From Ulota crispa (Eukaryota; Streptophyta; Bryopsida; Orthotrichales; Orthotrichaceae), in contig OY987242.1 of NCBI GenBank assembly GCA_963920765.1, positions 28,854,002 through 28,918,001 on the forward strand: a DNA stretch of 64,000 bases, written 5' to 3'. Shown here piece after piece: positions 38,701 to 49,745 of this stretch. Within the stretch, counting starts at the first letter, position 1, and each line of letters begins with the position of its first letter. A model generated the notes under the pieces. The model was not told the DNA's origin, did no database searches, and was given only the letters and a program-made list of their open reading frames with translations. The position numbers and the translations under genes were made by a program.

Positions 38701-40226
38701 AATTCTGTATGAAATGTCTTTTTGGACAGATGGCTAAGTCTGCAGTTTCAGAGTACACAAAGAGCTAGTAATGTTGAATTTAAAACTTTTTTGTGTTTTC
38801 AGATATTAGCTTACAAATTTATCAAAATCCAGACGTGCTTTAAGTTTTTCTTGACTACTTTGCGAAACTGACTCTGACGTAGGGCATCAAGCAGAGTTTC
38901 TTTCCAATAAACCGGGCTTTTCTTTATTGTATTTGCAGAAAGTTAACCAAGTTGCGTGCGGGTGGAGACATACTGTGGCAACTACCGACAGAGGCAATGT
39001 TTATAGTTGGGGGCGAGGTACAAGTGGTCAACTAGGCCATGGCGACACTGCTGATAGGTGGATACACCCCTGGCAATTGTTTTGACCAAATCTCAGCATT
39101 TTTTACTATCGACCATCCAACTTAATATTTAATTTCTTGCCCGTAAAATTTGCTGGATGAGAAGTTCACTGATTTTGACCCTGACTTTGCTGGTTCTCTA
39201 GGTGCGTTCCCAAGAGAATAGAGCTTCTAAGTGCCGATGGTCTCGCCTGTCAAAATATTGATCGTACTCCAACTGGGAACAATGCATGTACGTCTTCAAA
39301 AGCTTTATTCCTCCACGGAAATGGATTCTGTAATGCTCATTTTTCATTTCCAATTTTTTTTATAGCCAATATGTTTTGTGTTTCTTACCCTGACTCTGGT
39401 GCAATGCCTTGGTGGTACCAGCCTCCAAGTGGATCTCAGCTTCCGAGAGATACGCCGTAGTGCCTGATGAGACAATGGGTCCACTCACTAATCGGCTTCA
39501 TCAAACCAACTATGTGAGTAGCTAACCAGCTGCTGCAGTTATCTTTGTTTACCTTGCCTCTTACTTTACTTTCACGTGCACAGTGTGTGTACCTTAATAA
39601 ATTATTTTCGTAATAGTTTCTCCATTTTTTTCAATAGAAAAGTCCTTTCTGGTGTCGAGACAGAAAATTCTCATAGTTCTGAACCTACTGTTGAATTTTA
39701 GAGTTTTGTTATATGGCTTTTAATATCTAAAATCAGTGCACCAAACAATCTTCTAAGGCTGCAGATGTTTTCTTAGTAACCCCAATCATATAATTTAAGG
39801 ATGTGCAAACTTGTCATCTATAAGATGTAATATCTAGCGTAATGGTACAAACTATTGGTCTTGTTAGGCTTAGACCACTACTTAATGATATAGTTGTCGA
39901 TACTAGTTGTCTTTGCAATCTTTTTCGAATCGAAGTTCTTATTTTGTTATAAAAGTTGGTTTTTCTTATATCCAATCTACTTCTTGCAAATAGGTTCTGT
40001 AACTTTCTTAAAAAGCTTACAATGACTTGTGGCATGTGTGTGTATTCAATTCTCTACAGTCTATATTGGGGATTCTTTTGCTTCATGTTTTTATCTGAGT
40101 TTATCTTTAAGCTTATTACAGAATGGAGGCAAGCTCTGATAGATTGGTGGGGTGGAAATGCAGATGGAGGGAGGCCTATACGTTGTGCCAGATTCTGAAA
40201 CTAAGAGGCTTAGAACAATCCATTGA
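35793..40226 (+). CDS. UVR8 UV-B photoreceptor (RCC1-like seven-bladed propeller)
   Basis: UVR8 perceives UV-B through tryptophans, changes from dimer to monomer and binds COP1. Twelve exons: 35793-35883, 36437-36623, 36818-36964, 37289-37370, 37496-37651, 37991-38164, 38324-38395, 38547-38618, 38939-39057, 39202-39287, 39422-39513 and 40143-40226. All phases fit, giving about 453 residues against 440 in Arabidopsis. Diagnostic segments are CSWGRGEDGQLGHGD, GDFGRLGHGNSSDLF, SWGRNQNGQLGLG and GWGWGRYGNLGLGD. The three GWRHT motifs place Trp at about 232, 284 and 336, equivalent to Arabidopsis W233, W285 and W337. The COP1-binding tail RYAVVPDE has V-P at 409-410. The final exon adds a second VP-containing tail, YVVPDSETKRLR. 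Its acceptor could instead be 40164. Without that exon the protein would end at a stop just after 39513. Assignment is certain; only the last junction is inferred. Confidence 0.96.
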
Positions 40227-42370
40227 AAAAAGTTTTTTCAAACTTGGCGTCAGTTGGTATCGCAACAGGTCTGAAGAAGAATCTATGTGTTTCCAACTCC
40301 AGTTCCTTTTTTTTAATTTTCAACCAAAAGGATTCATTTTAGCACAAGCTCAAGTTGTTTTATCCAAACCTCCAGTCAAGTCTAGGGCCTCCAAGTGTAG
40401 CTCCTGTGGAATCCGATATGTGAGAGCAATGGTTGGCAATCAATGTATTTGAATAACATGCTTCCATTGTAGATCTTCAAGTATTTTGTTGAATTTATAT
40501 GCTTTCTCTTGTTTTGACTTTGCTTTTGGGAATGGAGTGCTAAAAAAACTAAAAAATTCTACTAGAATGTTGCTAAAAGCGTCCAAAATATTCAACCAAA
40601 ATGGTTCATTTTAGCATTGTTAGGATCTAGATGGCTGCTAGATTATATCCATGCATTTAACTATACTGTACAATAATACCGAGCGAAGTCATACTGAACG
40701 TAATTGGGAATATTATTAAGGTGGTTTTTTTAAATAATTCTTGATATAAGTTTGAAGTGTAAAATTTCAGGATTAGAGTTTGTAGAAGATTTTATTACTA
40801 TTATTTTATAATAGTCAAATCATGAAAAGCCTTTTTTTGGAAGGAGGGAAATTTGTATTTGACGTGAAAGATACTTGCATTTTCAAAGTGTCTGAACTAT
40901 TGCAAGGTGAAAGGACATACATCATTCAAAATGGATGTTGGGTCAATCAAGGATTAAAGAAGATCAAAGAAGCATAGGTGCAACTCATTTTCGAAAGAGC
41001 CTTGTTGTGCTGATTGAATTCTTGGACTTTTGGTAAGAGGTCAAAGCAAATGTCTCTACAATGTATGTTTTTGAATTTTTTTATAGTTCTTTTATTATCA
41101 TATTAACCTCCACAGTTTCAAGGTTTGATGAGGTCTTAAACTTCTAGAATTCTCACAATGATAATGTAACTTTTTGAAATGGATGCAAGTTGTCTTATTA
41201 CTTTTTTTAGTGTATTAATTCAAACTTTAATCAACACAAGTTGCAAAGGTAATGTAGCCATGAACTCCTTGCTAGTCTCACTATGTATGTAAGAGTTACA
41301 TTACAACTCTCATTACCAAATCTTGTGTCTCTTAGCCTTCAAGGTCATCAGTAAAGTTGCATGCAAATTCTAGCCCTACTTTTGCTTTAGTTGTTGAAAC
41401 TCTAAAACATGCCCATGAAGGATAAGGGAATTTAGGTTTTTTGGAAGTGTGGTGCTTAGACTACTAGCCCTTGAAGTCTACATGTAGGAACTTCTCCAAT
41501 TGAATTTGGACTTTAGGTTCAAAAAAATAAAATAGGCGTATATTTCTAATGAAATTTTGTTCTTCCAATCAACTACTTGTTGCATTTAATTTAGAAACAA
41601 AATTATTGCATTATTCCACCTCTTATCATTATCTCTCACGTTTGTTCATTGATTCCAATGAAACCAAATCCCCCAAAGTTCAAAAAATATGCTTTGTTAC
41701 AAACCACCATATAGTTTTATTGTTTGATTCAATACACAAAACACATCACACAATGCGCGTGTAAATTATAATATGGGAAGAAGAAACTTGACCCCTAACA
41801 ATTTTGTCAAAGCAAGTTACGAACCAATTGCAACTTACAAAATTAATCATACAAGATGTAAAAATAAAGCCTTTTAAACCACTTATGATTATGATAACTC
41901 ACAATCTCAAATAGAAGCAATTCAATTCCCACCTTACACCTTCTAATTGTCCAAACAAACCCTACACCTACGTCTTAACTCCTAAACGTCCAAGTGGACG
42001 AAAATTGCTCTAGCTCTCAAAAAGATTATGTAGCCTAGAGAAAATTGTTTTTCATCTAATTTTTTTCTAAAAGTGATCATAAACACATAGTGCATCATGG
42101 AAGGCAAAAACAAAAATCCATCAAATACACTCATATTTTTAGGTACCCCAAGTTGTGAGAAAATTCAAAATCATGGTGTTGGGTCCCAAGCTGCCCTTAT
42201 TACAATTTTCATGGGATCAACAAGCACTTTTGACTTTTGCAACTTTTTGAATCAATGTCATTGGTACCCATTTGCAAAAACAATGTTGAAGCTACAGTTG
42301 GGCAGATCACAGTGACCCCACAAATGCTTAAAATTCAATGCAACATGTGATGTGCTTGAATTTTGTACAA
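40227..42370. other. UVR8 3' region and AT-rich spacer
   Basis: No supported gene. A TTAA-type end (TTAACTCCTAAACGTCC) lies near 41975, next to a small CGTCCAAGTGGACG palindrome. Confidence 0.5.
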
Positions 42371-42640
42371 TGTAAAATTTTACGTTTTAACTAGATTTTC
42401 ACCAAGTAAACATTAGCGTCATGTACAAAAGTACAAATTTAGTCCCAACACATGAGTCAAATAATTCGTTTTGATCATTATAGAGAAATGTTAATTTTCC
42501 AAACTTTGGGTACATCACAAACTGTACTAGATCTTTTGTATACACAAATTTTGTCACATAACTCCTAAATGCTTGGGGGCACCCACTTTGGGTGTCAACA
42601 ATACTTTGGAGATCAATGAAACTAATGAAGTTGTTATTTT
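42371..42640. repeat. Dispersed repeat, copy 1
   Basis: This segment (TTTTAACTAGATTTTCACCA through GGAGATCAATGAAACTAA) recurs in the same orientation at about 51905-52180 with moderate divergence. Its right part (CTCCTAAATGC, then CACCC and GGGTGTCAACA) is related to the left part of the TTAA element at 59338, so it may be a fragment of that family. Confidence 0.65.
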
Positions 42641-42856
42641 CAATGTTTTATGTTTTTTAATTGTTCCTTTTGAAGTCTAGTTTTAGCATCAAAAATCTGA
42701 TTTTGGAAATGATTCATTATGATTTTTTAGTTCAAGATTTTGTGCAAGGGTCTTGACTTTCTATAGTGTTGGGAAATGAGCCTCATACACCCTAGATCTT
42801 GGAGTAGTGAGTTCCCAAAGGGAGAAAGGAAGTGGCATGCACAACAAAAGAACACT

Positions 42857-42952
42857 TGAAAATTTTGGTCCAAGGGTACCTGTGAATTTTTGGAAAAGCA
42901 AGGGTATCCATGAATTTATTGCAAACTTCAAGGTACCCTTGAAATTTTCCCA
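42857..42952. mobile_element. Fragment of the GGGTATCCATGAA foldback MITE
   Basis: GGAAAAGCAAGGGTATCCAT, then GCAAACTTCAAGGTACCC and TTTTCCC match the right arm of the element in the ADCL intron (57105-57432). Another fragment is at about 59100-59180. Confidence 0.55.
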
Positions 42953-44216
42953 TAAATTAATAGTACATACATTTAGATGGATTAAATAAGCTTCATTACT
43001 GGATTTACTTTTTCTTTGAAGTATCATGCATATTTTGTTGATCTATATGAAATCAATGAAGTTTTTTCTTTGTGTGATTTCAACAAAGCTTTTTTTTTCA
43101 ACATTTTTATACTTTACAATGTATTGATTTCATTATACATCCAAACAAATTTATCAAAAAAACCATTATTTTGATACCCATACAAAAGGAAAGGGCAATA
43201 CAAAAAAGTTCATTTTAAATGGGACAACATTATGTTGTGATAGTAAAATGGTGAGCCTATCAGCGGTAAGCTAAGATTTTTTGTGCAAAAACCAATTTTG
43301 AGCTCAAAATTGGAGAAAAAACTTTAATAACATCAAGCTTTTCAAGAGGTGAATATTTATAATGCACAATTACAAGGCCCTATGTACACATTGGTAGGTG
43401 AATTTTAAATTTTTGACAAAAATTCTTGGCTCATGACTCATGGCTCATGGATCCCGGTTCAATATTTAGCAATCCCCATTTTAAACTCATTGTAAACATA
43501 GGGTAAGGTAAACGTGCCCATAACCGAGTGGCACTCAATTTTGCACCCTAGATTTGGGGTTTCACAACACACTAATGAACCCAAAGTGGAGCAGTGAATG
43601 TGACTTGCACAAGCAAATTTTGCAACATGTCAGATGCTAAGCTGCTTCGAGAGGGTTGGGATTGGGATTGCCAAGTGCCATTATAGGAACACATCCAAGC
43701 AGTCACAAGGTTAGTCTACAGACCCTACGAACTGTAACTTTGCCCTTTTGTATAAAATAATCTACAATGCTTTTTTCCACAAAAAATGACGTTCCATGAT
43801 AGCATGTTGAAAGGCTAACCCTACAAAAAAAAATCATAAATTATCCTAGACCTTGGGGTTCCCTAAACCCTTAAACGATCGTGTATTGATGTTTCTAACC
43901 CCTTAAGATAGACACAACTCTAAAGTCTAAACTTTCCAATTTAGGCCTTGAGCTAGCCCAATGCAATCCGAGCTGGAGTGGACCCTGGATTTGGTCGATC
44001 CTGACCCTAGGGCTTAATTTTCTAGCAAAATCTTGCCTAAATCTTACTTCAAACACCATGCGGTTACTACTACACTAAGAAATTAGGGGAAAAAATTGGA
44101 TGAAATGACTAGATCCCTACATGAACACAAAACTAGTTTGTTAGAGTTTGGATGAAAAAATATTTTATTAGTAGTTTTCTGGATGAACATTTGCATATCA
44201 TTCATTTTTTCTAATT

Positions 44217-44455
44217 TTAACCCCTAGATGGCCCATCAGCCCTTTGTAGCCGTATGTACAGTTGTATATATAAACGTATTTGAGCTGCTCTGAGGGCTCT
44301 TCAAAAAAAATTATGCACCCACCATCATACATGATACAACCCTTCAATATGTATGGTTGTAACACTTAATTTCTAGTTGATTCAAACTTTTGAATATTGG
44401 TTGCGCCAGTATTTGGTACTGTATCTACAGAGCCCAAGGGCCCTTTAGGGGTGCG
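44217..44455. mobile_element. TTAA-type element with decayed right flank
   Basis: It begins TTAACCCCTAGATGGCCC and ends GGGCCCTTTAGGGG, followed by TGCG where TTAA would be expected. The interior matches the 28776-29015 element in reverse. Right-end decay suggests an old copy. Confidence 0.65.
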
Positions 44456-44777
44456 GGTCGCTCTACCTTGACATTGTTGTCTCCTGAACACTTACCTAGC
44501 ATTTAATAAATTGGCAAATTTTTGCCTAAATTTTACCTCAAATCTTAGGTGGCTATCGTTACACTAAGATTTTCGAGTGAAAGTTGGATGAAATCGCCAA
44601 ATTCTTCTTGGAGCATGATCTAATTCACCAAATCTTTGATGAAAATAGCTTATATTAGCAATTTTTTGGATGAACAACCATAGATTGTTCATTTGTTCCA
44701 ATTTTTGCTAAAATTTCCCTACTTGCCTGCATTCTGGGGTGCGGGTTGGGGTTGGTCTACTCTGCCAAAAACAAAAA
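44456..44777. other. AT-rich spacer between TTAA-type elements
   Basis: No gene is seen. This sequence separates two members of the TTAA/CCC family. Confidence 0.4.
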
Positions 44778-45017
44778 TTAACCCTTAAACAACCAAGGAG
44801 CCCTTTGCGGCCAATACAGTATTTCATATTTTTTTGTATTTGGAATGCATCCACACCTTTACTACATTTGAGATCAACAAAGAAGTTAGAATATAGATCA
44901 ATGCAATTCTAGTGAACTAGTCAAGATCTCAAATCAAAACTTCTTATTGGTAGCAAATGCCAATTATACAACAGTGCATTTACTATGCAATACGTAGAGC
45001 GGTCCTTTAAGGGTTAA
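44778..45017. mobile_element. 240-bp TTAA-flanked element
   Basis: It begins TTAACCCTTAAACAACC and ends GGTCCTTTAAGGGTTAA. Subterminal GAGCCCTTTGCGGCC is shared with the 28776 and 44217 copies. It is non-coding. Confidence 0.75.
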
Positions 45018-45395
45018 ACCCTGCACTCACCTTAGGTCACGACCCAAATACGTAGAGGGGCCCTTTAACCCCTAAGCACCCGGTTAACATTATACTGTCG
45101 ATGGGCACACAAACTTTATCTCACTTTTTCTCTCAATTTGTACGGTGAAAATAGTCATGGTTGGTCCCCATCAACAAAGAAGGTAGTCCTTTTTCAAATT
45201 TTGCGATCACTTTTTTTGGATGTAATTTTCCAAGCTGTGGTGGCCATTAAAACCCCATTTTCTCCTATAACTCTAGGCGCTCATGGGTTAAGGGTTAAAC
45301 CTTGCACTCACCTTAAGTCACAACCCAAATACGTAGAGGGGTCCTTTAAGGGTTAAACCCTGCACTCACCTTAGGTCACAACCAGCGCATGTTTT
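45014..45395. repeat. Repeated 55-bp unit interrupted by a TTAA-flanked element
   Basis: A unit reading TTAAACCCTGCACTCACCTT, then CCAAATACGTAGAGG and CCTTTAA occurs at about 45014, 45293 and, in part, 45352. A 227-bp element (45065-45291) starting TTAACCCCTAAGCACC and ending GGCGCTCATGGGTTAA lies between the first two units. The unit itself ends in a TTAA-type terminus. Confidence 0.6.
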
Positions 45396-47159
45396 GTGAG
45401 GCGAGCAACAATGCTAGAGTGTAAGCGGGGAGCAATGAGCGTTGAGCATTGAGCAATGAGCAATTGGATTTGAGCAGTGAAAATTCATGTCTTACTAAAA
45501 ATAATACATTTTAGAGCATTATTAAATGAATTTGGACCAAAAAATAGTAGTGGGTAAACTATTAAAATTCAATTGTTATAAAATAAAATTGGAAGAAGAA
45601 AGCTTTCATGAACTCATCCAATGTTCAAATAAGGTCACTAAAGGTAGAAATGGTAGAAACTGTACTTTATGCACATGAAAGGAACTTTGAACCATATGAA
45701 AAATAAATTTCATTCATCCATAATCAAAAACATTCATCCAATCATCCATCCAAGTATCATCCAATGAGTGAGATTATGATGCAGATTTTGGGTACAAAAT
45801 AAATAGGTGTACAAAAATATGAAATTAAAATAACCTCTTCAAATTCCAAAGAGACTTCAAGCAATGATATACTAACATTTAAAAATTCACTTGCACACTA
45901 CAAGTTTCCTCTTCGGAACTAACAAGGTCTCACATAATCTGCCATGTGAATTGTCAACGGCTAAACAACTAGATGCATATGCAAAATTTTGAATTTTAGA
46001 TAGCCTCTTTGGATTTTGGAAAGGCTGCGGGTTATGATAAACTCACATTTACAAATTTGTTGGCCCATATTAAACCCCCTCTTTGGTTCCAAAGAGGTAT
46101 CATAGGAGTTGCCATGAGATTTTTCAAAGACTAAAAAGTTGAATTAGTAAATATAGATATGATACAATGACAACCTCCACAAACTCAAAGGAGGCTTTAA
46201 CTATCAAAAACTCATGCTTACAAATTCTGTGGCACAAACAACTCCTCCATTTTTAAATCTAATAGATCGTAGAAAGACAAAATTGCAATTTGTAAAAAAT
46301 AAAAAACTAACAACCTTAAGAACAATGAATATTAAGCCTCCTAAGAATCCCAAAGAAGCTTGGGTCTACAAAAAAGTTTGTTTGACTAAAAATATGGTCA
46401 ATTGATTACTCCAAATGTGCTTTTGGTATTCCTTGACAAAAACAATGATACAGTGTAATAACGATTACTACTTATGCACATTAAAAAAAACAATTTGAAA
46501 ACCATTATTGATTTGCAACAATTGGTGCTTTGTTTTACATATATATATATATTTCTATATATAAATATATTATATATTTTGATTTTATGATGTGACTATG
46601 CAGTTAAGGCTCCTTTGCAATCTAAAATGAGAAATCTAATATAGTGAATGTTTTTAGTCTCCTATTGTAATCTAATATAAATCAATACCTCGCAAAATGC
46701 TAATTCACTCTATATACAATTATGACCAATTATCCCAATGAACAATAGTCCTTATTTGTCACTTCCTTAAATCTCTAAAACCTTGCATATACAAGGACAA
46801 TTTAGTACCATAGAAATCACAATTCACTTAAAAAACTCTCTATAGTATTTCTAGCGATTATATATGAACATTTTGAAATGCTCAATTGAAATTTGAGCCT
46901 TCTACTTTAGGTGGTTTTTACAACTCATTTCTAAACAACAAAATAGCATCCTAGAACTCTACTACACATTAGATTGATTCCTAGTTCTACTAAGCTAAGT
47001 TTTCACAAGCTAAAGAATTCACACAATAAAGGCAACCTAGAACCTAGACAAAGTTCTAACCATTATTGTTTATGTTGTAACTTTCTACAATACTCTAAGT
47101 TAATAATGTTCACCTTAAAGTCTTCAAATTCAAGAAAGTGTCAAAGAAGCCAAGCCTAA

Positions 47160-49745
47160 TCTTTGTAATAATTATTTGAAGAGAGTTGTATTTCAACAAT
47201 TATTATTTTGACAATTACATGCTAAGGTAAATTGTATAGAATCTTAAATAATATTGGTTTTCATATGTTTTTGCAACACAAAACATTTTTAACCAAGCAC
47301 GTTGAGAGCAATCTTTATTGTTTTGCAAAATTGAGTAGTGCCTCTAGGGACCAACTCAGAACTTGGATCGGGTATATGGAGGTTCAACTAATTTGTGCTT
47401 TGAACAAAGTTCCATTTTCATTGGCTAAACAAGCACTTTGTTTATTTATTTGTTTATTTTATTTTTCATTAAAGTTCTTTTTTTTTGCTTTTTACAAATT
47501 TGGTTGGTGTGTTGCAAGATCCTATTTGAAACCCAGGAGCCCTATTTGTGCTTGTCACGGGTTTTGTAAAGGGCTCTTTGGATTTTGAAGAGCCCTCATT
47601 AACAGTTTAAATGTTATTTTTTTTCCCATTTTTTCTTAAGTTTTTCACCAATTTTTTTTGTTATTTTGATTTTACAGATTTGTTGGTGTGACTTAGGACC
47701 CTCTTTGGAATCCAAGAGCCATATTTGTGCTTGTGACAATTTTGTAAAGGGCTCTTTGGATTCCAAAGAGCCCTCATTAACAAGTTATGTACTATTTTTT
47801 TTCCAATTTTTTTAAAGTTTTTTACTTGTTTTTTTTTGTTTTTTTGTTTTAATTTACAGATTGGTTGGTGTGACTTAGGACCCTCTTCAGAACCCAAGAC
47901 CCATATTTGTGCTTGTCACAATTTTGTAAAAGAGTCATAAAATTTGTTGAAATTGCACAATGTATGAAATCTGAAGAATGATTAGTGTTTTTATTTAGAA
48001 ACTTAGTTACTAATGATAAAATCAAGGCTAGAACCAACTTGAATGACTTTTCTATGAACATAAGTGCCAAATTTGTTATTTTGTTGCCAAGTCCATACAA
48101 ATATTATGTTGAATTAAACAATTCAAGTTCATCATGTTTAGCAAATATAACAAAGTTTCTTAATAAAATACACTAATTGTTCTTGAGATGCCAAACATTG
48201 TGCAATTTCAATAAATTTTATGACTCTTTTACAAAATTGTGACAAGCACAAATATGGGTCTTGGGTTCTGAAGAGGGTCCTAAGTCACACCAACCAATCT
48301 GTAAATTAAAACAAAAAAACAAAAAAAAACAAGTAAAAACTTTAAAAAAATTGGAAAAAAAATAGTACATAACTTGTTAATGNNNNNNNNNNNNNNNNNN
48401 NNNNNNNNNNNNNNNNNNNNNNNNNNNNNNNNNNNNNNNNNNNNNNNNNNNNNNNNNNNNNNNNNNNNNNNNNNNNNNNNNNNNNNNNNNNNNNNNNNNN
48501 NNNNNNNNNNNNNNNNNNNNNNNNNNNNNNNNNNNNNNNNNNNNNNNNNNNNNNNNNNNNNNNNNNNNNNNNNNNNNNNNNNTGTTTTTTTGTTTTAATT
48601 TACAGATTGGTTGGTGTGACTTAGGACCCTCTTCAGAACCCAAGACCCATATTTGTGCTTGTCACAATTTTGTAAAAGAGTCATAAAATTTGTTGAAATT
48701 GCACAATGTATGAAATCTGAAGAATGATTAGTGTTTTTTATTTAGAAACTTAGTTACTAATGATAAAATCAAGGCTAGAACCAACTTGAATGACTTTTCT
48801 ATGAACATAAGTGCCAAATTTGTTATTTTGTTGCCAAGTCCATACAAATATTATGTTGAATTAAACAATTCAAGTTCATCATGTTTAGCAAATATAACAA
48901 AGTTTCTTAATAAAATACACTAATTGTTCTTGAGATGCCAAACATTGTGCAATTTCAATAAATTTTATGACTCTTTTACAAAATTGTGACAAGCACAAAT
49001 ATGGGTCTTGGGTTCTGAAGAGGGTCCTAAGTCACACCAACCAATCTGTAAATTAAAACAAAAAAACAAAAAAAAACAAGTAAAAAACTTTAAAAAAATT
49101 GGAAAAAAAATAGTACATAACTTGTTAATGAGGGCTCTTTGGAATCCAAAGAGCCCTTTACAAAATTGTCACAAGCACAAATATGGCTCTTGGATTCCAA
49201 AGAGGGTCCTAAGTCACACCAACAAATCTGTAAAATCAAAATAACAAAAAAAATTGGTGAAAAACTTAAGAAAAAATGGGAAAAAAAATAACATTTAAAC
49301 TGTTAATGAGGGCTCTTCAAAATCCAAAGAGCCCTTTACAAAACCCGTGACAAGCACAAATAGGGCTCCTGGGTTTCAAATAGGATCTTGCAACACACCA
49401 ACCAAATTTGTAAAAAGCAAAAAAAAAGAACTTTAATGAAAAATAAAATAAACAAATAAATAAACAAAGTGCTTGTTTAGCCAATGAAAATGGAACTTTG
49501 TTCAAAGCACAAATTAGTTGAACCTCCATATACCCGATCCAAGTTCTGAGTTGGTCCCTAGAGGCACTACTCAATTTTGCAAAACAATAAAGATTGCTCT
49601 CAACGTGCTTGGTTAAAAATGTTTTGTGTTGCAAAAACATATGAAAACCAATATTATTTAAGATTCTATACAATTTACCTTAGCATGTAATTGTCAAAAT
49701 AATAATTGTTGAAATACAACTCTCTTCAAATAATTACTACAAAGA
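47160..49745. repeat. Large near-perfect palindrome with internal 180-bp tandem units
   Basis: 47160-47836 and 49131-49745 are inverse copies with almost no mismatches, to the point that a 118-codon ORF occurs identically on opposite strands. Each arm contains about 2.5 tandem units of about 180 bp. Each unit carries TTGGTGTG, CCTATTTGTGCTTGTCAC or a variant, GGGCTCTTTGGATT and AGAGCCCTCATTAACA. The inner part (47837-48382) folds as well, with a loop at about 47976-48199. Confidence 0.85.
48383..48582. other. Assembly gap of exactly 200 N
   Basis: Two hundred unknown bases. The 546 bases before it (47837-48382) are the same, in the same orientation, as the 548 bases after it (48583-49130), apart from two one-base homopolymer differences. 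The gap therefore probably joins two overlapping contig ends. Confidence 0.95.

Noticed and set aside
40123-40452. 109-codon ORF starting in the UVR8 3' region
   Set aside because: It overlaps the true UVR8 last exon in a different frame and has no recognisable domain.
46541-46578. AT microsatellite
   Set aside because: Ordinary TA-rich low-complexity DNA; no further structure.
47232-49673. Identical 118-codon ORFs on opposite strands, and frames running through the Ns
   Set aside because: They come from the palindrome arms and the gap. The sequence is low-complexity repeat with no domain; those spanning N are meaningless.
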